A stretch of DNA of 64,000 nt from Streptomyces sp. KMM 9044. GTDB taxonomy: Bacteria > Actinomycetota > Actinomycetes > Streptomycetales > Streptomycetaceae. The stretch spans positions 3,162,001 to 3,226,000 of the forward strand of contig NZ_CP113910.1 in NCBI RefSeq assembly GCF_024701375.2. Direction: 5' to 3'. Positions 56,342-64,000 of the stretch are shown here, one piece after another. The first letter of the stretch is position 1, and each line of letters opens with the position of its first letter. The notes beneath the pieces were generated by a model. That model saw only the letters and a list, made by a program, of their open reading frames with translations, had not been told where the DNA came from and searched no databases. A program made the position numbers and the translations under genes.

Positions 56342-56929
56342 ATGGACATCGCGGAGAACGCGGCGCTGGTGGTCGTCGACGTGCAGCAGGGTTTCGAGGA
56401 CCTCGGTTTCTGGGGACGGCGCAACCATCCCGGGGCGGACGAGAACATCGCCGCGCTGATCGACGTGTGGCAGGCGTCGGGACGGCCGGTGGTGTTCGTG
56501 CGGCACGACTCGGTCGTGCCGGGGTCACCCCTGCGGCCGGGGCAGCCGGGCAACGGGTTCAAGGAGTACGTGGAACAGCGGCGCGGGAGGGGAGGTGGGA
56601 GCGCCGAGTTGCTGGTGACCAAGAGCGTGAACTCGGCGTTCCACGGCACCCCTGATCTCGGCGTCCGGCTGCGGGACGCGGGGATCTCCCAGGTGGTGCT
56701 GGTCGGGATCCAGACCAACATGTGTGTGGAGACGACGGCCCGGGTGGGCGGGAACCTCGGGTACGACGTGGTGGTCGTGTTCGACGCGACGTACACCTTC
56801 GACGTGGAGGGCCCGTTCGGCTGGCGGCGCAGCGCGGACGAGGCGGCACAGGCGTCGGCGGTGACGTTGCACGGGGGCGGGTTCGCACGGGTGGTGAGGT
56901 CGCAGGACGTACTCGCCGGAACGAGGTGA
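56342..56929 (+). CDS. Isochorismatase-family cysteine hydrolase
   Basis: 195 residues. The catalytic triad is seen as Asp in ALVVVDVQQGFEDLG, Lys in LLVTKSVNSAFHGT and Cys in GIQTNMCVETTARVGG, with the cis-peptide region before Cys (VLVGIQ). This set fits hydrolases acting on amides or on isochorismate-like ethers, such as nicotinamidases; substrate is unknown. ATG 56342 begins MDIAENAALVVVD. It follows trpS by 122 bp. Confidence 0.92.
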   Translation: MDIAENAALVVVDVQQGFEDLGFWGRRNHPGADENIAALIDVWQASGRPVVFVRHDSVVPGSPLRPGQPGNGFKEYVEQRRGRGGGSAELLVTKSVNSAFHGTPDLGVRLRDAGISQVVLVGIQTNMCVETTARVGGNLGYDVVVVFDATYTFDVEGPFGWRRSADEAAQASAVTLHGGGFARVVRSQDVLAGTR

Positions 56930-57009
56930 GTGACGGCGAGGGGCGGTGACCGACGGGGCGCCCGGTCGTGGGCGTCCCGGGCGGAGGCTGGCCGGAGCGG
57001 GGCCCGGTC

Positions 57010-57822
57010 TCAGTCCTTGGTGCCGGAGGCCAGTTCGCGGCTGCGGTCGCGGGCGGCTTCGAGGGCGGCGATGAGGGCGGCTCGTACGCCGTGGTTCTCG
57101 AGTTCGCGGATGGCGTTGACGGTGGTGCCGGCGGGGGACGTGACGTTCTCGCGGAGCCGTACGGGGTGCTCGCCGCTGTCGCGGAGCATGGTCGCGGCGC
57201 CGATCGCGGACTGGACGATCAGGTCGTGGGCCTTGTCACGGGGCAGGCCGAGCAGGATGCCGGCGTCCGTCATGGCTTCGACCAGGTAGTAGAAGTACGC
57301 CGGGCCGGAGCCGGAGAGGGCGGTGCAGGCGTCCTGCTGCGACTCCGGGACACGGAGCGTCTTGCCGACGGCGCCGAAGATCTCCTCGGTGTGGGCGAGG
57401 TGTTCCGGGGTGGCGTGGCTGCCGGCGGAGATGACCGACATGGCCTCGTCGACCAGGGCGGGGGTGTTCGTCATGACGCGGACGACCGGGGTGCCGGCGG
57501 CCAGGCGGTCCTCGTAGAAGGAGGTGGGGATGCCGGCGGCGCCGCTGATGACCAGGCGGTCGGCGGGGACATGCGGGGCCAGCTCGTCCAGGAGGGTGCC
57601 CATGTCCTGCGGTTTGACCGTGAGGATCAGGGTGTCGGCGGTCTTGGCGGCTTCGGGGTTGGAGACCGGGGTGACTCCGTGGCGGGCGCGGAGTTCGTCG
57701 GCCCGCTCCTGGCGGCGGGTGGTGACCAGGAGGTCGGCGGGGGCCCAGCCGGCGCGGATCATTCCGCTGAGCAGGGCCTCACCGATCTTGCCGGTGCCGA
57801 GGACTGCGACTTTCTGAGCCAT
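57010..57822 (-). CDS. proC: Pyrroline-5-carboxylate reductase
   Basis: 270 residues; reduces 1-pyrroline-5-carboxylate to proline with NAD(P)H in the cytoplasm. The N-terminal Rossmann motif VAVLGTGKIGEALLSGMIRA is followed by LTVKPQDMGTLLDEL and by the family signature TALSGSGPAYFYYLVEAMTD; SPAGTTVNAIRELE closes the active site. ATG 57822 (MAQKVAVLG). Convergent with the isochorismatase gene. Confidence 0.96.
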   Translation of the reverse strand: MAQKVAVLGTGKIGEALLSGMIRAGWAPADLLVTTRRQERADELRARHGVTPVSNPEAAKTADTLILTVKPQDMGTLLDELAPHVPADRLVISGAAGIPTSFYEDRLAAGTPVVRVMTNTPALVDEAMSVISAGSHATPEHLAHTEEIFGAVGKTLRVPESQQDACTALSGSGPAYFYYLVEAMTDAGILLGLPRDKAHDLIVQSAIGAATMLRDSGEHPVRLRENVTSPAGTTVNAIRELENHGVRAALIAALEAARDRSRELASGTKD

Positions 57823-57953
57823 GGCGGGGGATGACCTCCGGGGTGCGCGTCGTCCTGGTGCGTCGTCCTGGTCATCCTCGCACTCGGGGTGCGTGGGGGC
57901 GGAGTGATGTCCGGTGGGCGGACGGTGCGCGGACGTCGGCGCCCGGGGGCGCG

Positions 57954-58745
57954 TCAGGCCGTCCTGCGGCGGAGGGTTGCCGCACCGAGGGCGAGCACCA
58001 GCAGGGCGCAGCCGGCGACGATCAGGATGTCGCGGACGAAGGCGGCGGTCATGTCCGTGTGCCGCAGGACCTCGTTCATGCCGTCGACGGCGTAGGACAT
58101 GGGGAGGACGTCGGAGAGGGTCTCCAGGACGGGGTGCATGTTCTCGCGTGCGGTGAAGAGGCCGCACAGCAGGAGCTGGGGGAAGATCACTGCCGGCATG
58201 AACTGCACCGCCTGGAATTCCGAGGCCGCGAAGGCCGAGACGAAGAGGCCGAGGGCTGTGCCGAGGAGTGCGTCGAGCAGGGCCACCAGGAGCAGCAGCC
58301 ACGGGCTGCCGACGACGTCGAGCCCCAGGAACCAGACCGCCAGCGCGGTGGCCAGGGCGGACTGGACGATCGCGATCGCACCGAAGGCGAGGGCGTAGCC
58401 GACGATCAGGTCGCCCTTGCCGAGCGGCATGGCGAGGAGGCGTTCGAGGGTGCCGGAGGTGCGCTCGCGCAGGGTGGCGATCGAGGTGACCAGGAACATC
58501 GTGATCAGCGGGAAGATCCCGAGGAGCGAGGCGCCGATGTTGTCGAAGGTGCGCGGGCTGCCGTCGAAGACGTAGCGGAGCAGGAGCAGCATCAGGCAGG
58601 GGACGAGCAGCATCAGCGCGATCGTGCGCGGGTCGTGGCGGAGTTGGCGCAGGACCCGGGTTGCGGTGGAGAGGGTGCGCGAGAGGTTCAGGGCGCTCGT
58701 CGCAGCAGGAGGCGGGGGGAGCGTCGTCGTACGGGGGGTGCTCAT
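57954..58745 (-). CDS. ABC-2 type exporter permease
   Basis: 263 residues with six membrane segments (RTIALMLLVPCLMLLLLRYV; GIFPLITMFLVTSIATLRE; ALAFGAIAIVQSALATALAV; and three more). TLRERTSGTLERLLAMPLGK is the ABC-2 signature in the first cytoplasmic loop. The start ATG 58745 overlaps the stop of the ATPase gene by 4 bp, so the two are one exporter of the drug/antibiotic type. Substrate unknown. Confidence 0.93.
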   Translation of the reverse strand: MSTPRTTTLPPPPAATSALNLSRTLSTATRVLRQLRHDPRTIALMLLVPCLMLLLLRYVFDGSPRTFDNIGASLLGIFPLITMFLVTSIATLRERTSGTLERLLAMPLGKGDLIVGYALAFGAIAIVQSALATALAVWFLGLDVVGSPWLLLLVALLDALLGTALGLFVSAFAASEFQAVQFMPAVIFPQLLLCGLFTARENMHPVLETLSDVLPMSYAVDGMNEVLRHTDMTAAFVRDILIVAGCALLVLALGAATLRRRTA

Positions 58746-59599
58746 CGTGAGGTCTCCTTCGTGCGGCTTGCTGCGACGGCCGCGTCCACCAGGTGCAGGA
58801 AGGCCGCCTCGACGGTGTCGGATCCGGTGCCGGTGCGCAGGGTGTCGGGGGTGTCGTCGGCGAGGATCTCGCCCGCGCGCATGAGCAGGAGGCGGTCACA
58901 GCGCTCGGCCTCGTCCATGACGTGGGAGGAGATCAGCAGGCTGGCGCCCCGTTCGGTGGCGATGGCGTGGAAGAGCTGCCAGAGGTCCCGGCGCAGGACG
59001 GGGTCGAGGCCGACCGTGGGTTCGTCGAGGACCAGCAGTTCGGGGGTGCCGAGGAGGGCGACGGCGAGGGAGACGCGGTTGCGCTGGCCGCCGGAGAGGT
59101 TGCCGGCGAGGGCGTCGGCGTGCGTGGTGAGGTCGACGTCGGCGATGGCCCGGGTGACGCTGTCCCGGCGGCGGTCCGCGGCGACGGGGGTACCCCCGCG
59201 CGAGCGAATTCGAGCGGGGGGAAGGCCGGGGTCGAGAACCGAGGCGAAGTAGTCGAGGTTCTGCCGGACCGTCAGGTCGTCGTAGACCGAGGGGGCCTGG
59301 GTGACGTAGCCGATGCGGGTGCGCAGGGTGGGGTGGCCCGCTGGGAGGCCGAGCACGTCCAGCGTGCCGGTGACCTTGGCCTGGGTGCCGACGATGGCCC
59401 GCATCAGGGTCGACTTGCCGCAGCCGGAGGGGCCGAGGAGCCCGGTGACCTGCCCGCGGGGAACGGTGAAGTCGAGGCCGCGCAGGACGGTGCGGGGGCC
59501 TCGGACGACGGTGAGGTCCTGGGCCCGGACGGCGGGGTCGTGCTCGCCGGGGCCCTCGCCGGTGTCCGGGCGTGGAGGGCCGGAGGAGTAATTCACCAT
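58742..59599 (-). CDS. ABC exporter ATP-binding protein
   Basis: 285 residues. Walker A is GLLGPSGCGKSTLMRAIVG, Q-loop YVTQAPSVYDDL, signature LSGGQRNRVSLAVALLG, Walker B LLVLDEPTVGLDPV and switch His ISSHVMDEAERC. Between helix and signature, residues ~127-139 (PPARIRSRGGTPV) come from a palindromic insert that keeps the frame. ATG 59599 (MVNYSSGPPRPD) lies in a near-palindromic A/T-rich sequence. It forms an exporter with the overlapping permease gene. Confidence 0.92.
   Translation of the reverse strand: MVNYSSGPPRPDTGEGPGEHDPAVRAQDLTVVRGPRTVLRGLDFTVPRGQVTGLLGPSGCGKSTLMRAIVGTQAKVTGTLDVLGLPAGHPTLRTRIGYVTQAPSVYDDLTVRQNLDYFASVLDPGLPPARIRSRGGTPVAADRRRDSVTRAIADVDLTTHADALAGNLSGGQRNRVSLAVALLGTPELLVLDEPTVGLDPVLRRDLWQLFHAIATERGASLLISSHVMDEAERCDRLLLMRAGEILADDTPDTLRTGTGSDTVEAAFLHLVDAAVAASRTKETSR
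59183..59222. repeat. Palindromic repeat element inside the ABC ATPase gene
   Basis: About 40 bp with CCCCCGCGCGAGCGAATTCG and CGAGCGGGGGG-type arms, plus GGGGGTACCCCC at one side. It belongs to the same class of G/C-rich palindromes as the insert in hemC (a GAGCGAA core between C-run and G-run arms). It adds ~13 codons in frame. Confidence 0.65.
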
Positions 59600-59608
59600 A
59601 TGATGAAT
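59591..59608. promoter_or_regulatory. Near-palindrome at the ABC exporter start
   Basis: ATTCACCATATGATGAAT is an 18-bp inverted repeat with one mismatched pair, overlapping the ATG of the ATPase gene. It is A/T-rich in a very G/C-rich context and may be an operator for a regulator encoded elsewhere, or the -10 region of a nearly leaderless transcript. Confidence 0.5.
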
Positions 59609-59780
59609 AATCCTCTCGGGGACGGGACACGTCAAGCCGGCCGGCGGACCCGCCGAAGGGGCGCGCGGGCACGGTGGCGGCAGGCGCGTGGCGGTGAGGA
59701 CGCGGGGGAGGCGGGCGGCGGGAGCAGGCCGGGGCGGCGGTATGTGCGGCGCGGGCGCGCGGGCAAGCGGCCCGCGCGGC

Positions 59781-59840
59781 GATGCGCGGTTACGGGCGGC
59801 GATGCGCGGTTACGGGCGGCGATGCGCGGTTACGGGCGGC
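59781..59840. repeat. Three perfect copies of a 20-bp tandem repeat
   Basis: GATGCGCGGTTACGGGCGGC is repeated exactly at 59781, 59801 and 59821. The last copy covers the stop codon (TAA on the minus strand) of the membrane-protein gene 59830-60342, so the duplication arose at the 3' end of that gene. Confidence 0.92.
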
Positions 59841-60342
59841 GGCGCTTCCCGGGGTTGCCGGAACGGCGGGACGTCCGCTTCTCGTACTGGGTGCGGGCCG
59901 TTTCGTACTCCTCGCGGTGGAGCCTCTCGCCGGGGGCCTCGACGAGGGAGCGGAAGAAGTAGGCAAGGAGGGAGCCGACGAAGCCGATGGTGAGCAGACC
60001 GCGGAGGGACCGCCGGCGGTCCGGGTCGGGCCGCCGTTTGAACGCCTCCCAGGTGTGCCCGAACGCGAGGGCGCTGCAGACCGCGAACATCACGACCATG
60101 AGAAGGGTGACGAAACCGCCGACCTCGGCGATCCGGAGGCCCTGGTAGGCGATGCGCAGAACGAGGCAGGCGGCGGCCGCGGCGGCGAGCGAGCCGACGG
60201 CGACGCCGATGCGGCGGGCCGGGTAGCCCTTGTCGTGGTCGACCCAGGCCGTCCCGAAGAAGCGGATGGGCTCGGGGCGGGGGCCGACGGGAGTTCCCGA
60301 AGGGCCCGCGGGGTGGTCCGGGGTGCCGTTCTCTGCGCTCAC
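59830..60342 (-). CDS. Small membrane protein of unknown function
   Basis: 170 residues from GTG 60342 (VSAENGTPDHPAGPSG). Three hydrophobic segments are visible (IGVAVGSLAAAAAACLVLRI; GGFVTLLMVVMFAVCSALAF; GLLTIGFVGSLLAYFFRSLV) with a strongly basic C-terminus (KRTSRRSGNPGKRRRP). No family recognised beyond conserved Streptomyces membrane protein. Its stop lies in a 20-bp tandem repeat. Confidence 0.8.
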   Translation of the reverse strand: MSAENGTPDHPAGPSGTPVGPRPEPIRFFGTAWVDHDKGYPARRIGVAVGSLAAAAAACLVLRIAYQGLRIAEVGGFVTLLMVVMFAVCSALAFGHTWEAFKRRPDPDRRRSLRGLLTIGFVGSLLAYFFRSLVEAPGERLHREEYETARTQYEKRTSRRSGNPGKRRRP

Positions 60343-60395
60343 GCTTCGATTATGGCGCCGGCACCCACACGGGCTCCGAGCGGGATCGGGTGGGA

Positions 60396-60710
60396 TCAGG
60401 TGCAGCGCGGGGCCACGTAGCCGTCGCTGCCGGTCTTCACGTAGGCGTCCGAGACGTACTGGCCGCTGTCGATGTTGCACCAGATGTTCGACGTGCCGTA
60501 CGGGCCGGTGACGGTCGTGCCCGGACGCTGGCAGAAGATCGGCACCTGCGCGCCCACGGGCAGGGTGCGGACGATGGCGTGGTTCGTTCCCGGACCGCTG
60601 CGGACGTTGACCCGGTAACCCGGCGCGACCGGGTAGTACCGCGCGGCCGCCGCCGCGACCGACTCGGCCTCGACGGTGTTCTCTGCTTCTCCGGCATGGT
60701 CAACTGCCAT
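60396..60710 (-). CDS. Bacterial SH3-domain protein without signal peptide
   Basis: 104 residues. YRVNVRSGPGTNHAIVRTLP is the SH3_3 core, followed by VPIFCQRPGTTVTGPYGTSN and IWCNIDSGQYVSDAYVKTG; two Cys pairs (FCQ...WCN, and PRCT near the end) would suit an extracytoplasmic site. Yet the N-terminus (MAVDHAGEAENTVEAES) has no hydrophobic leader. Either the protein leaves by another route or the true start with a leader is lost. SH3 domains of this type usually bind cell wall. Confidence 0.8.
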   Translation of the reverse strand: MAVDHAGEAENTVEAESVAAAAARYYPVAPGYRVNVRSGPGTNHAIVRTLPVGAQVPIFCQRPGTTVTGPYGTSNIWCNIDSGQYVSDAYVKTGSDGYVAPRCT

Positions 60711-60893
60711 GGAAATACTCCCCCGTTGTGCACCCCATGCCTGTCATGGGGTCCCGTTGATACCCCGAAAAAACGCCACCCACACATGTACGTTGTTTGA
60801 ACGTCGGCGCTGGCACGCCGCCTCGGTCCCGTACGTTTCATCGACTAGGGTCCGTGTGGCGCGCACGCGGACGAACAGCACGGGGGTGGTCCC

Positions 60894-63134
60894 ATGGCGC
60901 CACAGCGGGACGTCGGAGCGGGTGCGGAAGCGGAACTTCCCGAGTACGCCGGTCACTACCGTCTCGAGTCCTGCCTCGGCTCCGGTGGAATGGGTGTGGT
61001 CCATCTGGCCCGGAGTACGTCCGGGCTGAAACTCGCGGTGAAGGTCGTGCACGCCGAGTTCGCGCGGGACCGCGAGTTCAGGGGGCGTTTCCGCCAGGAG
61101 GTCGCGGCGGCACGGCGGGTGAGCGGCGCCTTCACCGCGCCGGTCGTCGACGCCGACCCGGAGGCCGGACGGCCCTGGATGGCCACGCTGTTCATCCCCG
61201 GCCCGACGCTCGCCCAGCATGTGAAGCGGAACGGGCCCATGCCCCCACCGCAGTTACGCAGGCTGATGGCCGGACTCGCGGAGGGGCTGCGGGACATCCA
61301 CCGGGTCGGGGTCGTGCACCGCGATCTCAAACCCAGCAACGTACTGCTCGCCGAGGACGGGCCGAAGGTCATAGATTTCGGCATATCCCGGCCAGAGGAC
61401 AGCGAGCTGCGGACCGAGACCGGGAAGTTGATCGGCACCCCGCCCTTCATGGCGCCCGAGCAGTTCCGGAGTCCCCGTGAGGTGGGGCCCTCCGCCGACA
61501 TCTTCGCGCTCGGTTCGCTCTTGGCACACGCCGCTACCGGGCGTGGGCCGTTCGACTCCGACAGCCCGTACGTCGTCGCCTACCAGGTGGTGCACGACGA
61601 GCCCGATCTGACCGGCGTGCCGGAGGAACTCACCCCGCTGGTGCTGCGCTGCCTGGCCAAGGAACCCGAGGAGCGGCCCTCCCCCGACGCGTTGATGCGG
61701 GAACTGCGCTCCGTCGCGGCCTCGTACGACACCCAGACCTTCATGACCGCCCAGGCCTTCATACCGGCGCAGCGGACGGACCCGGGAGCGGACTCGGCGG
61801 GGGCCGTGGCCGCCCGTCAGGAGGTGCCCGACGCGGAGGACCGGGACGCGGAGGACCGGGACGCGGAGGACCGGGACGCGGCCGGGGCCGGGCCCGCCGC
61901 CGCGCCCGGCCCTGGTGCCGTCCGCCGCGGCGGCCCGGCGGCGGCCCGGCGTTCCGTGCGGCCTCCCCTCAGCAAGCGGGCACTGGTCGGGGGCGGGGCG
62001 CTCGCCCTGGCCGTGTTCGGCACGCTCCTCTCCGTCCAGTTGCTCGGCGACGAGCCCCCGGCCCGGCAGAGAACCGCCGGCACACGGACCACACCGGACG
62101 CGTTCCGGGCGTGGGAGGCGGCGCCGTCGGGCAAGCCGGGCAGCCCGCAGTGCTCGTACGGGGCCGACCGGCTGGTGTGTGCCCTGGCGGGGTCGGTGTT
62201 CGCCCTCGACCCCGACGACGGCCGCCTGCTGTGGCGGCACGCCACCGCGCGGACGTCGGTGAGCGGACCGCCGGTCGTGTCGGGCGGGCTCGTGCAGCCC
62301 GCCCTGGAATTGGGCAGCGGCCCGGAGGCACTCGACCCGGGCTCGGGGAAGCCCCGGTGGCGGCAGGACGCCGCCGAGTACAACGGCCTGACCGGAGCCG
62401 GGGACATGCTGCTGCTCACCGGCGCCGACGGCACGGCCACCGGCATGGACAGCGCCTCGGGCGACGTGCTGTGGACCGGGCGGGTGCCGGGGCACGACGC
62501 TCCGTACTTCCGCACGTTCGCGGGGGATCCGCTGGCCTACGTGGCAAGCACGTCGGACGACGGTTCCAGCACGCGGGTCACGGCGGTCGATCCGCGGTCC
62601 GGTGCGGTGCGCTGGGACGCCCGGCTGGAGGGCATGCTGACGCCGGTCGGCATCACGGGCGAGGCGGTCGTCCTCGCCTTCGACGACCCGGTCCTCGGCG
62701 ACACGCAGGCCCTGGTCCGCTACACACCGGGCAGCGGGGAGACGCGCCGGGTGACGCTGCCCGTACCGCTGGCCCAGGGGCACGGCACCGTGCACGGGAA
62801 CATCGCCTATCTGACGGGAACCGGCGGCAGGCTGGTGGCCGTCGACATGGCCGCGCTGCGGCAGCGGTGGAGCCTGGAGACGGGTGTCGCCCGCGGGTCC
62901 GCGCCGGTCGCGGACGGGCGGCACGTCTACTTCACGGCGCCGGACGGCCGGCTGCTCGCCGTGGACGCGCGCGAGGGACGGCTGGCCGGGCAGACGGCAC
63001 CCCGGATGGGTGACCACCCCGACCGCGTGGCCGCCACCCTGCCGGAACCGGTGATCGCCGACGGCCATGTCCACGCCACAGCCCCCGACGGCACGGTCTT
63101 CGCCGTGGACGGCCGCGACCCGGTGGACTGGTAG
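60894..63134 (+). CDS. Membrane Ser/Thr protein kinase with extracellular PQQ-type beta-propeller
   Basis: 746 residues. Kinase domain at ~20-280: Gly loop LGSGGMGVVHLA, ATP Lys in LAVKVV, catalytic loop VVHRDLKPSNVLL, DFGIS and TPPFMAPEQF. A low-complexity linker follows with three DAEDR repeats from a 15-bp tandem repeat (61831-61875). The membrane helix is at ~363-385 (VGGGALALAVFGTLLSVQLL). The outside part has repeated PQQ-like blades (VFALDPDDGRLLWRH, ALDPGSGKPRWRQ, AVDPRSGAVRWDA, AVDMAALRQRWSL). It probably senses an external ligand or protein and phosphorylates cytoplasmic targets. Confidence 0.94.
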   Translation: MAPQRDVGAGAEAELPEYAGHYRLESCLGSGGMGVVHLARSTSGLKLAVKVVHAEFARDREFRGRFRQEVAAARRVSGAFTAPVVDADPEAGRPWMATLFIPGPTLAQHVKRNGPMPPPQLRRLMAGLAEGLRDIHRVGVVHRDLKPSNVLLAEDGPKVIDFGISRPEDSELRTETGKLIGTPPFMAPEQFRSPREVGPSADIFALGSLLAHAATGRGPFDSDSPYVVAYQVVHDEPDLTGVPEELTPLVLRCLAKEPEERPSPDALMRELRSVAASYDTQTFMTAQAFIPAQRTDPGADSAGAVAARQEVPDAEDRDAEDRDAEDRDAAGAGPAAAPGPGAVRRGGPAAARRSVRPPLSKRALVGGGALALAVFGTLLSVQLLGDEPPARQRTAGTRTTPDAFRAWEAAPSGKPGSPQCSYGADRLVCALAGSVFALDPDDGRLLWRHATARTSVSGPPVVSGGLVQPALELGSGPEALDPGSGKPRWRQDAAEYNGLTGAGDMLLLTGADGTATGMDSASGDVLWTGRVPGHDAPYFRTFAGDPLAYVASTSDDGSSTRVTAVDPRSGAVRWDARLEGMLTPVGITGEAVVLAFDDPVLGDTQALVRYTPGSGETRRVTLPVPLAQGHGTVHGNIAYLTGTGGRLVAVDMAALRQRWSLETGVARGSAPVADGRHVYFTAPDGRLLAVDAREGRLAGQTAPRMGDHPDRVAATLPEPVIADGHVHATAPDGTVFAVDGRDPVDW

Positions 63135-63150
63135 GACCCACGGAACACGG

Positions 63151-63186
63151 CGGGGCTCACAGAACACCATGGTTCCGTGAGCCCCG
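63151..63186. terminator. Hairpin terminator between the kinase gene and ilvD
   Basis: CGGGGCTCAC (63151-63160) and GTGAGCCCCG (63177-63186) form a perfect 10-bp stem, with GAAC/GTTC pairing inside the loop. It lies between converging genes and can serve both strands. Confidence 0.8.
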
Positions 63187-63201
63187 TGGGAGCCGGGCGG
63201 T

Positions 63202-64000
63202 TCAGCCCAGCTTCGATACGTCCCGCACCGCGCCCTTGTCGGCGCTCGTGGCCATCGCCGCGTACGCCTTCAGGGCCGCCGAGACCTTGCGTTCACGGTT
63301 CTTCGGGGCGTACACGCCGTCCAGTGCCTGCTCGCGGCGGGCCAGCTCGGCGTCGTCGACCAGCAGCTCGACCGAGCGGTTCGGGATGTCGATGCGGACG
63401 CGGTCGCCGTCCTCGACCAGGGCGATGGTGCCGCCCGAGGCCGCCTCCGGGGAGGCGTGGCCGAGGGAGAGGCCGGACGTGCCGCCGGAGAACCGGCCGT
63501 CGGTGACCAGGGCGCAGGCCTTTCCGAGACCGCGGCTCTTCAGGTACGACGTCGGGTAGAGCATCTCCTGCATGCCGGGACCGCCCTTGGGGCCCTCGTA
63601 ACGGATGACGACGACGTCACCCCCCTTGACCTGCTTGGTGAGGATCTTCTCGACGGCCTCGTCCTGGGACTCGCAGACGACCGCCGGGCCCTCGAAGGTC
63701 CAGATCGACTCGTCGACGCCGGCCGTCTTGACCACGCAGCCGTCCACGGCGAGGTTGCCGCGCAGCACGGCCAGGCCGCCGTCCTTGGAGTACGCGTGCT
63801 CGGCGGAGCGGATGCAGCCGCCCTCGTCGTCCTCGTCGAGGGTGTCCCAGCGCTCGGACTGGGAGAACGCCTCGGCGGAGCGGACGCAGCCGGGAGCGGC
63901 GTGCCACATCTCCACAGCCTCCGGGGACGGGGAGCCGCCTCGGATGTCCCAGGTCTTGAGCCAGTCGGCCAGGGTGGGGCTGTGGACGGAGTACACGTCC
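63202..64000 (-). CDS. ilvD: Dihydroxy-acid dehydratase (C-terminal part, cut by window edge)
   Basis: Only the last ~266 residues are in the window. [60 protein letters not shown] and [20 protein letters not shown] are the C-terminal blocks of IlvD; the active Ser lies in GRFSGGTSG. The enzyme dehydrates dihydroxy-acids to 2-keto acids in isoleucine and valine synthesis and carries an Fe-S cluster whose ligands lie mostly outside the window. The frame remains open through the edge at 64000. Confidence 0.95.
   Translation of the reverse strand, partial: DVYSVHSPTLADWLKTWDIRGGSPSPEAVEMWHAAPGCVRSAEAFSQSERWDTLDEDDEGGCIRSAEHAYSKDGGLAVLRGNLAVDGCVVKTAGVDESIWTFEGPAVVCESQDEAVEKILTKQVKGGDVVVIRYEGPKGGPGMQEMLYPTSYLKSRGLGKACALVTDGRFSGGTSGLSLGHASPEAASGGTIALVEDGDRVRIDIPNRSVELLVDDAELARREQALDGVYAPKNRERKVSAALKAYAAMATSADKGAVRDVSKLG

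Overview
The window is chromosomal DNA of a Streptomyces (or very close relative). The evidence is the very high G+C with strong third-position bias, a Rex-hemA-hemC-hemD heme operon next to a bldN-rsbN sigma/anti-sigma pair, the tiny Arg/Lys-rich protein bS22, and a 16S-23S-5S operon without spacer tRNAs. I infer gene order comparable to the argS-to-trpS1 stretch of S. coelicolor, interrupted by two accessory blocks.

Layout. 1-6.1 kb: lysS (cut by the window edge) and argS, a secreted peptidoglycan-binding protein, two overlapping genes for membrane-anchored HTH proteins (one with an external peptidoglycan-binding domain), and a formaldehyde-dehydrogenase-like enzyme. 6.3-23.4 kb: a 17.1-kb composite transposon bounded by two inverted ISAs1-family copies and flanked by a 10-bp direct repeat. 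It splits a small 62-codon gene. It carries an intact IS21-type element, a four-gene cassette (secreted protein, ABC ATPase, two membrane proteins), an ISKra4-type element, two defective IS5-type copies (one holding a second, different ISAs1-type element), an XRE/DUF2975/34-aa membrane-peptide operon behind a palindrome, and two broken genes. 23.6-32.2 kb: hemB, a HelR-type RNA-polymerase protection gene behind a rifamycin-associated element, then an accessory patch of gene remnants, an aminotransferase, a TetR/SDR pair around a 53-bp palindrome, a SnoaL-like protein and an hsdM vestige.

32.2-37.5 kb: rex, hemA, hemC and hemD, each overlapping the next by 4 bp, behind a Rex operator, so early tetrapyrrole synthesis should follow the NADH/NAD+ state. 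37.8-49.1 kb: a glutaredoxin-like protein, a HAD phosphatase, bldN-rsbN (developmental sigma factor and membrane anti-sigma), an acyltransferase/epimerase pair, bS22, a BdtA-like HTH protein, a phosphatase, AcuC, an MFS transporter and a HAD hydrolase. 49.1-54.7 kb: one rRNA operon on the minus strand with three repeated promoter-like motifs. 55.0-64 kb: a Trp-codon leader peptide and attenuator before a TrpRS gene that appears damaged, an isochorismatase-like hydrolase, proC, an ABC-2 exporter, a membrane protein, an SH3 protein, a membrane Ser/Thr kinase with a PQQ-type sensor domain, and ilvD (cut by the window edge).

Most notable: the composite transposon and its nested insertions; the trpS gene with a lost start codon and degraded KMSKS loop behind an intact attenuator; in-frame palindromic inserts in hemC and an ABC ATPase; and the XRE/DUF2975/small-peptide operon. 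All family names come from motif recognition by eye; no database search was run.
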